Shown here in pieces: positions 36,711 through 50,390 of a stretch of 64,000 bases of DNA. The stretch's first letter is position 1, and each line of letters starts with the position of its first letter. Source of the DNA: Parus major (Eukaryota; Chordata; Aves; Passeriformes; Paridae); NCBI RefSeq assembly GCF_001522545.3, contig NC_031768.1, positions 95,173,669-95,237,668 on the forward strand, in the 5' to 3' direction. The notes below the pieces were generated by a model. It saw only the letters and a program-made list of their open reading frames with translations, was not told where the DNA came from and did no database searches. Position numbers and translations under genes: made by a program.

Positions 36711-36733
36711 GTGTGTGTGTGTGTGTGTGTGTG
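36711..36733. repeat. (GT)n dinucleotide microsatellite
   Basis: About eleven uninterrupted GT units. Confidence 0.95.
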
Positions 36734-39700
36734 AGATCAATGATATTTGAGCCAGCAGTATCCCAGGAGACCCTTAAATAAACAAGAGGGCCTCAGGTTA
36801 CAATTAGGAAGTTCTAGACTGATAAAAACACTTGATATGTTACATTTCATTAGGAAAGGTAAAATTTTCCTCTCTGTGCTTGTACAAATCTAGAATATCT
36901 CCTGTGCCTGGGAAGGATTTACCCTTGCATTACAGTTCAGACTGAAAACTGATGTGAGCATGTGTCCCTTATTTAAGGAATAAAAGATGGGGGCAAAACT
37001 GCTGTTTTGTGGGTGAAAAGTGGCAGCATCAGTGCCAGTAGATAGTGTCAGGTGAATTTTGTATAATTTTGTTATGGGATACTGTGGGACCTGGGGCTAA
37101 TCTGTGCCAGGTTTTATGAGCCATGTGAGCAGTCTATAGCTCCTTTTGGCTGTGCTGGAGCTGGCCCTGCTCTAGCAGTGCCTTGAGGGTTTTTTGTGCA
37201 CCTCTGCTCCAGAAGTCTCTGCTGTAATGTTCATCCCACCCTCTCTCATCTGCCCCATGTCAGGGTGCAGCTGATAAGCCCTGTGATTTTCCTGCTGGTT
37301 AATATGTTCTGCTTCACACAGCTGTACAGAGCCCTGACCTGAGAGGTGGCTTCTCCCCAGGTTCTGAGCAGGTTGTATCTTCATTCCCTGGCATCAGCAC
37401 AGAGGGAGAAGATGAATCCACCTGCAGCACAGACCTCCCAGTGCATTCTGAGAGAAAGGCAAGTGAGCAGTGAAACGGGGAAAAGAGGATAAATGAAGAA
37501 AATAGGCACCTTGAGACAAATATTATATGATGGGCAAGATTAAGTTACCTAAAGGGACTAAGGTAAAAGAAGCAGGAGAAAAACAAGATGTTTTTAATGT
37601 GGTGCACAAACCCATTAATCAGCCTAGAATGTTTTCTGTGTAGCATTCTGTGCCCTACACAGTGTGCAAGGTTTATAAATCTGTCTGATCTATATGGAAA
37701 ATTTGTGGGTCAGGACAAACAGAAAATAGAGCATCAAATAGAAGAAAGTAACTGCAAGTAAAGTCAGTGATAAAGAAGTATTCAAACAAACACAGGCTAC
37801 TGGAAATGACAACTTTAAAATGCTTGCACAGTGGGCCTCTTCTTGAGGCACCCAGTTATTAAATATAATGTCTCCTTATTGAAGATTTGGAGATGAGCAG
37901 CTTTGATAGTATGGATTGCAAGTTATTGTCTGTTTATTGAGCTTCTTCTTGTTAGTTACAGAAGACCCTGAGTTACAGGATAATTAAATGAAAGAACCAT
38001 TTCAAGGAATTATCTGGATAATTAGTTATGATAAATACGATTTTGCTTTAGAGCACTGAAATAATAGAAACTACTGAGTTGAGACAAGAAATCATATGGG
38101 ATGCCTTTCATGTGAACATATTTATTATCTGCTTTAATTAGCAAACCGAGTCCTAAATGCCTAATGTAAAGTATTTGTCTAGAATTTCTGTTTGTTAAAT
38201 GACTTAATTTCTAAAAGTCCATTATGCTGCAATTTATATACACATCTTTCTATGACTACATTAGTGACAGGGTTTTACAAAAGGACAACAAGGTTAATTA
38301 TGGAGAAATATTAAAGGAGAGATATTTTGAACTAAGTTAGATTTTTCTTTTGTCTGTTGAGTCCTTGATTTGAAAGTTTTTGTGTATATATGACTTCTAG
38401 TGGCTGGAACCCTTAAAGTCCACAAAAGCTACTACAAAAAATGTAAATTCTATGATTGAAACTCACCAAAACAAGAAAAGTCTGACTGAGATTGAAATGC
38501 TTTGAAACTTTATCTCTTATGCCTAACCCTGGATGCACATCCAGGTGATAACCCAAGCTCTTCTCTGGCAACAAAATGTTTCCCATAACAGGAATTTCTG
38601 AAAACTCTCCATAATCAAGAATACCCAAGGAAGCTGATCAATGTTAGCCTTTTTTACTAGAATTTACAAGTTTTGCATTTTCTCCAGATCTCAGTTTATA
38701 GATTTTAGAGATAAAATGGCACACACAATGAATTCTTGGGGTAAAATATCCAAACCCACAGCATTCCATTTGCACCTGGAAATCAGTCCTATGAAACTTG
38801 CTGTCACTGTTGGCATTCTGGGTATATCAAACATGAATTATTTATTGCTGTTAGAGAGGATTTTTGGAGGCATTGGAGAAATGACTTGATTTGTAATCAA
38901 GATTATATGGGAAATCAGGATCACAGGGAAGTTGGCTGATGAAAAAAAAACCCTCTCTAAGAGTTGTAAGGCAGTTCATTAACATAACATCCACCTCACT
39001 TGCCTTTAATATTATCCTGATGGTTGGAAAACCTGACCTGGACACAGAAAACAGAAGAACCTTGTTATCCTTTCCAAGGCTTGTACCTGATCCCCCCTAT
39101 TAGAGGCAAGCTCCAAATTCCTGCCTCACTCCTGTAAATAAAAGGTTTCAGGTTTCTTTTCCTTGTGTGCTTGCTGTTAACACACTGGAGAATGATAGTT
39201 TGATAGCTTAATTTGCTTTTCTCTTTTTTTTATGATAGCATTTAAAGGAAACAACATGTTGTTGACAAGTGCTGTAACATTAAAACTCCCTTAAATCCAG
39301 AGTCCTACCACTGGCCTGTCAAGATTGTTTTTGTTTATTTTCCCCCTGTGAGTGGCAATAAAGAAACTACACTAAAAAAATATTAGGACTTTCATCTGCT
39401 GTGGATTTAAGGTTAATTTTAAGCCACAAATTCAAACGAGGCTTCCTGATACTTTGGGATATTGCAGTAGTCCAGAAGGAGGTCTCAAACACACCTGAGC
39501 TAATTTCAGCAGAAAGCTGCTTTCTGTCTGCTGACTCATTTCTGAATGCAAGCAAGACTTGGCTGGATGTCCCATAGACCTCATCCCAATCTGGACGGCC
39601 CCCACAGCAGCACTTGGGGTGCACTCTGCAAAAACCTTTATAGGAAGAGTCTCCGTCCCATGGCAGGCAGGCAGAAGAAAGGTCCCTTCCCACTTAAGTC

Positions 39701-40270
39701 CTACTTAGGCTGTATTTTGAGAAATTAAGTGATTCATTGACTGCTCATCACCCTTCTGACCTGCAGTAAATTTTACCTCTTAATGCAAGAATTGACTAGA
39801 ATTCTTGTAATTCCTGAGCCCCTGCAGAGATCTGCTGTGCTTCCATGATTTTCATTGAGAATTTGGGGGTTTACTTAAGTTCTGTCTCCTACTGAAATTT
39901 AATTTCTCAGCATTTACCATCATTATAACCAGGCCTGTCAGTCTTTGGAAAATGAAGCTTGTTCACAGCAGCAGGAACTTTCAATAGCTATGTAGTTTTG
40001 CAAAGTATATAATATAGCACTTTTTTCCTTAGATAGAAAAACTATTTCACTGTTTTCATATATTTGCATGAGTACTTTCGGAAATATATTCTTTGGTAAA
40101 AAGAGATGGGATTTGGAGTCTGGATGCTTGAGGTCTGGTACTATATTAATGCAGTGTTTTCCCTTAGATTGAATTATTTTCCTTTCCCTATGCTCTCCTT
40201 TGTAATGTAGTATAGGACTCAAAATTATTCTCCTTGGAAAAGTTCTGGGCAGAAAATATGTGTCAGGCAT
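36734..40270. other. Unique non-coding sequence
   Basis: Nothing recognisable as a gene or repeat. From 37450 to 38350 the sequence is AT-rich and low in CpG, with scattered TAAT words. Confidence 0.5.
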
Positions 40271-40545
40271 TTCTAAATTCTCACAAAAACATATTTTTTG
40301 TTAAAAAATCATCTGACACCTAATAAACTGTTAACTCTTAGAAAATTTATTAATTCATTAGAAGGGTTTCTCAAATATTTTACTGCAAATTTAATAGAAT
40401 ATTTAATCAAAATTTATCAAAACTATTCTTTAAATAAAAATAGTACATAAAGAGTTTTTAAAAATAATTCTTACAGCATTTAATAGATATTTAGCCAGAA
40501 ACTTTCATAATAATTAATTTCATTTTAAGCAAGGTCTTCTGTGAA
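40271..40545. other. AT-rich patch beside the LTR insertion
   Basis: About 275 bp dominated by A and T, with many TTAAT, TAATAAA and AATATTT words and almost no G or C runs. It borders the LTR insertion site. Confidence 0.7.
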
Positions 40546-40550
40546 GTAAT

Positions 40551-41015
40551 TTTGATGCCTTGAGAGGCTGCCTAGAACAGAGGCTAGAGAGAGTTAAAGG
40601 AATAAAGTAGGTATTTATTAAGAAGGCCTTCAAAGGACACACCTTGGGCAGTACAAGAGCCTGGCTGAGGCTACAACCAAGATGGATGAGGGGTCATGAG
40701 TTTTCAGCCTTTTATAAGTTTTGGCCTGTTTATATATTGGGGTTAATTGTCCAATTACAGCTTCAGATTGTGAAGTCCCATCCTCTCAGATTGCTCTCCT
40801 CAATTTGTTGTCACTTTTTGGGCCCGAAGCTGCAATGGTGTCCTTGGTTCTAGGGCTGGAAAAGGGTTGTTTTGTCTAACTAAACTGTGAGGAGAACTTG
40901 CTAACACTTTGTGTGAAGTTCAGAGTTATATTCTAATGCAGTACAGAATCTAAAAAATATGAAAGCTAAAACTTAAGGCATCACTTTGAGGTGGGGGAAA
41001 ACCCACATCTTAACA
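40551..41015 (-). mobile_element. Solo LTR of an endogenous retrovirus
   Basis: About 465 bp with LTR architecture on the minus strand. It begins TGTTAAGATG at 41015. A TATA box (CTTATAAAAG) lies at 40709-40718 and an AATAAA signal at 40614-40619, about 90 bases later, a usual promoter-to-poly(A) spacing in an LTR. The 5-base word gtaat flanks both sides (40546-40550 and 41016-41020), as expected of a target-site duplication. The 3' end is imperfect: CA falls two bases short of the duplication. No internal retroviral genes follow on either side, so this is a recombined solo LTR. The sequence recalls LTRs common in songbird genomes (attaattgtccaattacagc, cctttataagttttgg-type words). The class is uncertain. 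Confidence 0.75.
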
Positions 41016-41469
41016 GTAATACAAAATTGTAGAATCTTTTCCTAATGGGTTTGATTTTTAGATTTGATCAGTTCTAATTGCTGTAAAGTATGTTTGTGTT
41101 TGCTGTGCCTTCCTCTGGACATACATGTTAATATAAAGCCATGTAAAGCAAGAGAGAATTGTGAAGGATTTCTTTGGTAGGAGGCACGGAACAGGAATGG
41201 CAGAGTCCTATTACATGTTGTCCTGAAGGACCCATCAGGATGGTTGTGCCCTGCACTGTGCATGATAGAAGAGATGCTTCTGTGATGAGCACAGCTGATT
41301 TATACCAGCATGTTCAGCCTGCTCAGGAAAGATCTCTCTATTTTTTATGAGGTACAGGATTGAAAGGATTTCTTTGTCTCATTGAATTAAAGCCTCCTGC
41401 AGTCCCAGGCAGTCACCTTACTATGTTACCTCCCCAAACCAATAAAGCTCCACTGTAAAATACCTGAAT
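41016..41469. other. Unique sequence between LTR and old CR1
   Basis: Nothing recognised; the exact edge of the neighbouring old CR1 is blurred. Confidence 0.45.
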
Positions 41470-43640
41470 TTCGTGCCCCTTAATGCTTCTCCAGAATTCC
41501 CTTCCTCCGATGGTTAGAAATCATGCTCCCAGCCTAATCTTATTTATGTCCAGCTTCTACCTTTTTGTTCTTGTGCCAATACTGGCCTTTAGCTTAAATA
41601 GCTCTTCTCCTTCCTCGGCGTTTACCCCTTTGATATGTTTATAGAGAGCAATTATATTCCCTCTCAGCCTTCATTTGTTAAACAGTTTCTCTTTTTAACA
41701 AAGGTTTATATTTCCCTGATCATTCTAGAAATTGTTCTGTGCACCTGCTCCAGTTTAAATAGCTTAAATTCATCATTTTTGGGAATGTGGATCACCAGAG
41801 TGCCCACAGGGCTCCACAGGACATTTCAATATTTCCCCATGCAGTGGCCTGTGCAATTACCTTTGCTCACTATCACTTGTGATAAAATAGCTCACTCATG
41901 TCTTCCTTCTTGTCAAACTGATGCCCTCCCATCTTCTACCTGCATTTCCCACCCAGTCCTTACTGCTGCTGTTCTCCTTTGCAGTATTTCATACCTTTTC
42001 TCCAAACTCCTTTTAATTATCACGTTTTATTGTAGGGCAATGCTCACAAGCTTTGTCTTCTCAGCATATTACTTAACTGCCTTCAAATTCTTTCTGCTGA
42101 GTCCACTAAAACAAATACTGCTGAATAAGACTGGCTATGAAATCCATCTTTGAGAACACCCATATTTACCTCCTTTCAGTGCCTTGCTGTGTAGCTGCTC
42201 CTATGAAGTCGTATTGTCTAGGTCATTTCCCATATAGATTTATATATAACAGATGTTCTGCTCAAGTCTAAATACACTGTGGAAAGGAAGTTAGATTAGG
42301 CCAACCTATTTCAGATTAAATTATTTTGAGTTTTATTTTACCATGCCCCCTTATTTCTGTAACTTCAGTTATTGCTTCTTTTCAAATTGATTGGGATATG
42401 TCACTGAAATTTTGACTGGTATTTTTGATGTGTAGGTAGTATTTTTGCTATTGCTATCATAGTGTATTTCCATATGGTAGTTTTCCTAGAGATGCTTGGA
42501 TAAATATGATTTGGACACATCAATTGCATAAGCACTTTGACTTTTTGATCCACCTCATTTTAGTCCCTGTTTTATAGTGATCCTACTTTTCTGCCTTTAT
42601 TCTACATCTCTGAGTATTCTGTACTGTCACCTTTAGTGGAACTATGCTAAAGTGAGTGAAACTTGGCTAAAGTGCTTGTTTAGCTTATGGGTCTATGAAG
42701 ATTATGTTTAATCATCCCATCTCCAGTGTATCATGTCCTTGCTCTTTTCTTTACTATTTATGTATCAAGGCAATAAAAGGTTTACTGGGCATTTACTTTT
42801 CATTTGAACACTTTCCACTAATGTTATGACAGTTCCTGATTTACCCTTTCTGTAACCCTCCAATAACTGTCATCATGTCATCCATCCACCTCTTTTTGTT
42901 GTTTTGTTGTTGTTGTTCATTCACTCTTTCTAAGTATATCAGATATTTTAATTTCTGACCATTCCAGGTGTTGTTTTTCCTTAGTTTCTGATCTAAAGTA
43001 TTCAAAGTAGACACAATACTAAAGCAAATATTTTACACAATGCTGAGTGAGTAATTAATAGTTCATATATTTCACAGGCTATCTTCTTGCTTTTATATTG
43101 TGTTTTTGTGTCCTTATGTCATTTGTTAGCAATGTTAGCCCCATATTGCTATTGCTTATTTAGTAATCCCCTATAATCCTCACACCCTTTTATGCTGAAT
43201 TTCTACAGCATACAGTTGTTCCCTGCCTTGTATTTGTGCAAACTGATTATTCCTGCCTGAGAGTTGTGCCCCGTGTTTGTCCTCTCACTTGTATTGAGTC
43301 TCATTTTTTCAAGTTATTTATCCAATTTTCCAGTGCAATTTGAATTTCAATCTTGTTCTCCTCTGTTCTCACAGCTTTAGTCATTGTAAATTTCATATGC
43401 ATATACAGCATTGCATCATTCCCATCATTAATGATGATATTGAACAGTCTTGGACTGTGGACAAAGCTGCAGGACTGCAGTAAATATGTTCTTTTATTTT
43501 GATAGCAGTGTATTGAGTGCTGTTGTCTTAGGATAAAGTTAAGCAGTTGTTTTAATTACTTGTCAATCTTCATCTCTCTCTTGTAGGCACCTTCACTATA
43601 ATTTTTAATATGGATTTCCATCCAACATACTCTATGAATT
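41470..43640 (-). mobile_element. Ancient amniote-type CR1 relic, antisense
   Basis: Several segments follow, in order, the reverse complement of old CR1 elements best known from turtles and crocodilians: gatggttagaaatcatgctcc, agcttaaatagctcttctcc, cctttgatatgtttatagagagcaa, cctctcagccttcatttg, gatcattctagaaattgttc and cacctgctccagttt. Further right come caatttgaatttcaatcttg, cattaatgatgatattgaacag and the ctgcaggactgcag region, which lie deeper in the element. The 3' end is therefore on the left, and about 2 kb is retained, rather long for a bird CR1. Divergence is high, and the middle (about 42240-43100) is hard to place. The 172-codon plus-strand frame inside is an antisense accident. Confidence 0.75.
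42896..42918. repeat. Degenerate (GTT)n run
   Basis: About seven GTT or GTTT units inside the old CR1 region. Confidence 0.8.
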
Positions 43641-45639
43641 TTTTCCTTTCTCCATACTTAGAATGCATATACCAGATTTAATTTTATCCATTTGAGTTAG
43701 AGTGTTTTTATGCCTTCTCATTTAGGTCTCTGAGATTTTTGGTTCAAGTGACTTCAATAAGCAGGTCTTAAAGCTCACCTGCTCAAAATAAAAATACTGT
43801 AATGAGCCAGGATTGTCTCCCCTTTGATACAAGTTGATCTGAATTATAAACTCATTTTCTACTATTTGTTGTTTGATAATGTCCTTATCATTTAACTGTC
43901 TACATTGTCTTCTGTTGGCTCAATGATTGATCAATGAAGAATTTTTCTGCTACCAGCCTAGAGGGTACTGGTTGGTTTGTTGACAATAGGCCTTGTTTTT
44001 TGGCCTGTTTTGAGGACTTCCTTGGTTTGGTTTGCAAAATACTCTGCTGCCACAACATATATTTGGCTGGGTGCTGTTTTGTAGCACTGTCTCTGACATT
44101 CCTCAGTGGGAAGAACAATGTCCTTGGTTTGGTGTTTGGGTTGCTTTTCGCTGTGCCTCTGTGCAAAGGAGTCCTGAGGATGCTTAGGTCTGGCTTCAGA
44201 ATGTGAGTTGGGTGTGCTGAGGCACTCCAGGGACTGGGGAATAAAGCAGGGATTGAGACCCTGTTTTAAGTCATGTGCTTGCTCTTGAGCCCAAACAGAT
44301 CTAAAAGCAATGACATTATTTTGGCATTAAGCAGTCACTTTGGACTCACCTGTAACTGCTGCAGGTTGCTGCCCTGGCAGGGCTCAGCAGAGATGCAAAT
44401 CTTAAGCAAGACAGTAATCTCTCAGGTCTTCTTTGCTTTTCAAATTGGGCTATAATTTATATTAGAAATATTGCATCTCTTCCAAATTAGAATATTCCTC
44501 TCTCCTCTCCCATTAAGGGTTGTCAATGTACAAACAGGTAATGGTGATCAGCATTCTTGATGACACAGACAACTTTTTGTGCAACTTTGCAGATGTCACG
44601 AGGAGGCAGTAAAACCTCCCTGTGGAAAATAATCCTGAATGTGAAACAGGACTTTGTTACGAGAGACACTTATCCATTGATTTAATGTGTCTTTTTTTTT
44701 AATCAGATATTAGGATACCCAGATATTTGAAGTTGCCTTTTGCTGAGGAATTGATGTCTAACACTTTGATTTTTGCTTGGACTCTTACTGAATGAGAACT
44801 TGCTGGGTTGTATTTACACGATTTGGATAACTTTGGAAAATGAAAGCTCAGCTTTTGTCTTTTGTATGTATAAGATCTGATTCCTTGCTTTCTTTTTTTC
44901 ATCTCTTTCAGCACTAAAGATTGACATGTACCCTGCTATGTATCTGAAAATTAGCCAGAGATCCCGCCAGATTTTTATGTAGGCTTTGTGCTGCTTGCAA
45001 GATTTTTTTGGAAGCAATCAGAGATACTGCATTTCTTTATTACATTTTGGTATATATTCTTCCAGTGTCTCCATATATATTCCTCTGCTTTTGGATATAT
45101 GAGGCCATTACTATTCCATTAACAAATTTCCAGATATGGATGGTTCCAAAGTTTTTAGAACAAAACATTCACAGCTGTGACCCTTGGATTGATGAGCCAC
45201 AGTGCAGCCAAAGCATTGAAAGGTAGTGCAAAACATATGTGTATGTATGTTTATTTTCTTTGATGTGTCACTAGCAAATTTGATAACATTGCTAGCACTA
45301 AAATGTTGCTTCTTTAATATTCTAAATTATCAGCTATTGTGAAACACTGATGTTTATGAGGAGGGGAAAGCTTATATATTGCAAAACCAAGATGAAATAG
45401 ACCTTGATCCAGGCTGTTTTCTGGAATGCTGTTTGGTGTTTGTGAATTCTGACTCTCCTTCTGGCTGTAATGTGATGCTCCTCGGTAGTGTGACAGCTTC
45501 AGCTTTCTGCCTGAATGATCTCATCACAAACACGCACTAAGAGTCAAAAATGAGAAGATGAAAACTCTCATATTGCTTATCTGCCCATCTTCTTGGTGAG
45601 GAGAAACTCATAATGTCTGTTCAGAACTTCAGACATAAA
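43641..45639. other. Unique or unrecognised sequence
   Basis: The left part (to about 43800) could be the continuation of the old CR1. The rest shows no gene. A GTTT/GGTTT-rich stretch lies near 43965-44040. The open plus-strand frame at 43934-44206 is low-complexity F/L/C-rich and I do not believe it. Confidence 0.45.
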
Positions 45640-45880
45640 AATGCTCTATAAATGCTTAATGTCATTTCGATGAAGAGAGAGAAGGCTGAGAATGGGATAT
45701 GATTGCTATCTATAAATGCATTATGGAGGTAAATTCTACAAAGAAAAAGAGAGATTTAAGGTAGAGGACGATGCAGGTGCAAGAAGAAACAGATGTAAGA
45801 GGGCCATGAATAAATGTAGGCTGGAAATGGGAAGGTTTCTATTTTAGAGATGCAGTAGCCTTCAAGACAGAGTCACAAGC
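45640..45880 (+). mobile_element. Ancient amniote-type CR1 relic, sense
   Basis: The run gggatatgattgctatctat, aaatgcattatggaggtaaa, gagatttaaggtagaggacg, gtgcaagaagaaacagatgt, ggccatgaataaatgtaggc and ttcaagacagagt matches the conserved 3' region of an old CR1 subfamily. Only this core is recognisable, and both ends are blurred. It appears to be the same broad subfamily as the antisense copy to its left. Confidence 0.7.
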
Positions 45881-48800
45881 CAAAATCTTCCCTGATTTTC
45901 AGGAGTTTCAAATCTTAGAGTCCTATGCTGTGGTATTGCTTGTGCAGAGGGAGACTGAAGTTTTGGGAAATCCTTTCCATTGCTTACTGGGCTGACCAGA
46001 AAAATCTTTGGCTACAATCAGATGTCCTTCAGGGAGTCTCAGCCCTCACATTATGGTCACAGCCTGAAATTTTTATTCCTCAGAAGGAAAGCAGACACGT
46101 AGTGTGAACTGGTTGTGTTTCCCCAAAGAAAACATCTTCATCCCTTCTTTAATTGACTTGTACCTTATGTCCCAGGGTAGTATCTCTTTGCATCATTTAT
46201 CCATAAATATTCTGCAAGAGCAAAGTATAACTTCCTGGAAGTGGGGTACAGAAGCTTTAGTGAAGCTCGATTTATGCACCAATACAGTTTTTGGTTTGTT
46301 TCTTTTTTTCCAGAGCATTCAGTCCTGTGATCCTAAAACTCCTTCATTCTACTGTCAGGGAAACAGGAAAGGAAGGCTATGAAAAGGGTGGACAAATGTA
46401 GATCCAGTATAGCTTAATATTTAAGTGCAAGTGAAGTAGGTAGCTTCCAAGTGCAAAAAGTGAGAATGTTATTTGCTATTGAATCGGCTCAGATAAGTTG
46501 GATTTTTGCATGGGAACTTAGGCTTCTCAAGGCCTACAGGAAAAATATATTACAATGAACAAAAAGAGCCACGTAGCAGTCAGCAGGATATTCCAGTTGG
46601 TCAACTTGAGTTATCTGGTGCAAGTAGCAGTGGAGGGATTTTTCTTTCATGAATGGAAAGAAAAGCTACTCCAGAGGCAGTTCACAGCAAGGACGTAACT
46701 CAGACTTTCATTGCTGTAAAAATAGCCCTGTGGGACTACCTAGCCAGGCTGGGAATATAATAGGAAACAGACAAAAAGCCTAGAAATTTACCATTTGGAA
46801 ATCTACTACTTTGATGGAATCCAACTGAAAAGAGTTTCAGTGTGTGGAATTCTTTGTTGTTTAGCCTTAGGAAGGATCTTGAACTTTAAAGTTGGGAGTC
46901 ATCTGCTACAACCTTCACAGGTAAGCACCATTCTGGACTAGATTTATGTGATGAGTAATATTTCTGCACCAAGGAATCTGAATTGCTATTTGTGGAAACA
47001 CAAGCTTACTGATAATTGTACTCACTCCATGCTATTAATTAGAGGCTAAACAATGATATTGCTGTTGCCATTGACAACTGAGTCTATAACCTTGGATTTT
47101 TTGGACATTAACTTAAGGAAACTGAAATCTGTTCCCCATTTTCCATGGTATAGAAAAGGAAGGAAGACTCAGGCTTGCAGCTGAAAAAAAAAAAGAGTAA
47201 TTTGCAAAAAGCCATGCATTCAAGTTGGCCTCTAAATTTATATTAATTAACAAAGAGGGCCCTGGTGGATAATTTCCCTCCAAGTGGCAGCCGGGATGTC
47301 TTCTTGTGTGAGACAGAGACCAAAATTACACTGTACTGATCCATAGTGACTGTAGGCTCAGAGCTTGGTTTTGAGGTGAAAATAATTCCAGGATTCCAGT
47401 TCCAGACTGATGAATTTAAGCTGTTCTTGTGAGACTTGTGCTATAACCCAAAGGAAATATTTCTGACTGTGATCTTAATTTTCTGCCTATGAAAACTCCA
47501 GGCTGTATTTTTTCCTTGGGTGATAAACCCTGTGTGATGCTTTGTGTTGCTAATGTGGTGCAAAGCATCTGCAAAGCTCTGTGGATTGGGGCTAACACTT
47601 CTTACTGGGAATGGGAATACTTGGGAGAAACCTGGGCTCTCACACATTGTTTAAAAACCAGATAGCAGATGTCTACTATCTACAGCTTGCTTTCCTGTGT
47701 TCCAACTTTTCCCTACAGAAAGGATCTGCTAAAGTTATTTTGAAGTAAAACACATGGGTTAGGGAAGAATAGAGTTTTTTGGTAATATATGAGGAACTTC
47801 ACAGTGTGAGGTCATAAAGCCATTGAGTGTTATCATCCTGTATGAGTCTGATCTCTGCCAAACCACAAACCACCCCTCACAAAATAGTTTAATGCTGCAA
47901 AATAAATGTTGCTCTATTAGTTCTTATATTCTTTTATTATTTAAGCTGATACTGGAAGCCTAACCTTTTTCATTTATGGCCCTTCTATTTTGTGTGGTTT
48001 TTTTTTCAAATTTTAAATCACAGATGATTTAGTGCTGCCTGCATCAAAGGCATTGATGTCATCTGTGGAACAATACTTTCCAAGTCTGTTAAATTTCCCT
48101 GAAGTACATTTGCTGAGACACTTTTACATGTTTATAATAACTGGTTGGGTCATTAAAGAATTGAGGGAGGATTAAAAATGAGGTGGGAAAAACCTCACTC
48201 TTTCTACATCTGCGATTACTGTGATGTTTTGAAGGGGAAGCACTTGAGCACTGCCTCAACTGGGCAACCTTCTCTCAAGTGTATCATAAACAGTATTTGG
48301 TTAATATATTGCTCCTACTTGTTTTATGTACCTAAATAATGCAGACCATCAGTGGGCTGAGAAAGACCCCAATAAACTGGACAAAAGTAATGAACTGTGT
48401 CTATATTAGGATACAGAACCCCGCAGAGGCTAGATCTCACCTCCCCATTTGTTTTCATACTGTATCAAATACAAATTAAACTGCCATATATTTCTAGATG
48501 TGAAATCCTCTGGATAGTAAAGATTATTAGCTTTGGAGGATAGGTCTACATAAGAAAAGGCAGCGTGGGAAGCACACATTGCTTGTGTTGATTAAACTGG
48601 AGCACACATACCCCAGTCCCTGGCAGGGTTGCAGCAGTCCCACTGGAGTCCGTGCTGCCACAGCTTCTCACTTCCTGCGAATTGCACTGGATTGAATCTA
48701 CCATGGGACAAGTTCCTAGCCAGCACTTCAAGCCTGCTTTTGTCAGCTACATAGAGATGCTGTGAATGTAAAACAGGAGGAAACCTCTTACCAGAGTCAA

Positions 48801-49189
48801 ATACATGTCCACCCCCACAGCTGAGCTCAGAGACTCTTTCCTTCCCTGCGGGTTCGAGGGTTTCTGTGCCAAGGTGGGTGATGGCAACAGGTCACAGACA
48901 TCTGCAATGCCACTGCTGCCCCTCCTTCACACTGCTTGTGCAAAGGGTGGCCACTGCAAAGAGAAAGCCAAGATTGGCAGGTTAAACTTTTTTGGTTAAA
49001 AAAATCCGCAAACTTCCAGAGAAGAAATCTCTGCTCTGTAGGAATTCTTCGTCTAACTGCTCCGTTTAAGTGGCAAAGTTGGATTACTGCTTCTGTTAAA
49101 GGAAACATACAGGACTGGGAAGGAGACTTCAGAGTTAATTGAGTGCCATCCCTGGCTACTGCAAGCACTATTACATCTCCTTTACTGTA
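45881..49189. other. Unique non-coding sequence
   Basis: No repeat is recognised. Two weak exon-like segments were seen: 46871-46920 (acceptor tttagccttag, donor CAG|gtaagc, one open frame of 16 codons) and 48822-48874 (acceptor cacccccacag, donor AAG|gtgggt). Neither has protein-like evidence. A 136-codon minus-strand frame at 48827-49237 overlaps the second and has no recognisable motif. Confidence 0.45.
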
Positions 49190-50390
49190 AGAATGTATAT
49201 TAAAACCAGGTTTTTTTGTCCCTCTTGTTCCCTTCAAAAAACTAATCTAATTCTTGAGTCCATATATTTCAAGCTCAAGAAATCCAATTTAAGGCTTGTA
49301 CTCATTTTTTCTTGGATGAACTCTGATTTAAGCCTAAATAATTTAGTGCATAACAATCATGTTCCTTTCAGTCTCTCTGTCTCAACTTTCTTCTTGACTT
49401 TTCACCAAAAATAAGTTCTTCAGTCCTTTGATTATCCCTATAATTCTTCCTTGTGCCTCTCCCCTTTAGAATTTTATTTCTCCCAATAGCAAGTATTGTT
49501 CCCCACCTCTACAGAAACAGCTCTTGTTTATGTGTGTTTGGATTTGCTTTTTTCATGTTTGCTTTTCCTCTTATTAGTGGCCTACAGCCCTCCTACAAAT
49601 CAACAAGCAGAAACAAATCTTTCTTCTTAACAATTTCCAAGGGTGGAACATTCAGCCTACAGGATAATTTCTTGCTGTTAGTCACAAAGATTGTTATCCT
49701 TCCGTTGGCACTTTAAGATTTCCTTTTATTTTGTTAAATGGTCCTTAATGGTTATTCATTCAATCAATCCATTTCTTTGTGAACTCTAGCCCAGTTCTTC
49801 TCATCAGTGAAAAAACCTTTCCATTTGTGAGTTATTTTCCTTTATTAGTGTTTCTGAATGTTTCTTCCCTGATTGTTAGTGACTTTTATGAAGTTATATA
49901 AAGTGAGGTCAAAGCTGATTCTTGAGGAACGTCATTTCCTAATTTCCTTTCAGCCATAAGCCTTCCCTTTCAAAAAGCACACTCTGTCTGATTTCAGACA
50001 GCTTCTCATCCTCACAATTTCTCTGCTAATCCCCATCTCTTCCTGTTTTACTATTAATTCCCAGTTTGTTATCATAGGCTTTGCTAAAGTTAAGACAGAT
50101 GGGATCAATCACGTCCTTTGTCTAGAGTGTAGGTTATCTTGTCAAAGAAATGTATGAGGTTAATCTGGTACAATCTACTTTTGTTAAGCCCATGCTGTAT
50201 TTTATACCATTTTCATTTGACCTCGATGTCTTTAATTATCTTTTTCCTTAAAAGCTGTTCTGAAGCTTTACACCACTGAAGTCAAAATTCAAGGACTATG
50301 GTTATCCACACTCCTTCTCTCCAGCTAAATACAGGCACTACATTTTTTCTTAATTTGGTTTACAGTATCTTACTTGGTAGATTTATTACA
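49190..50390 (-). mobile_element. Ancient amniote-type CR1 relic, antisense
   Basis: Recognisable blocks run in the order expected for the reverse complement: ctttgattatccctataatt, then cttgaggaacgtcatttcct, catctcttcctgttttacta, ttgttatcataggctttgct, aagttaagacagatgggatc, tcttgtcaaagaaatgtatg, aggttaatctggtacaatc, gttaagcccatgctgt and ttaaaagctgttctgaagc. The right half corresponds to the C-terminal part of ORF2 (antisense of the region after the RT core); the left half is the 3' UTR. Heavy divergence with many indels marks it as old. Short frames inside are accidental. Confidence 0.75.

Noticed and set aside
36711..36733. Frame through the GT repeat encoding alternating Val and Cys
   Set aside because: A microsatellite translation artefact; the same applies at 54087-54113 and 6768-6839.
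41635..42153. 172-codon plus-strand frame, hydrophobic, membrane-like
   Set aside because: It lies inside an antisense CR1 relic; the T-rich antisense strand naturally gives Phe/Leu/Ile-rich frames.
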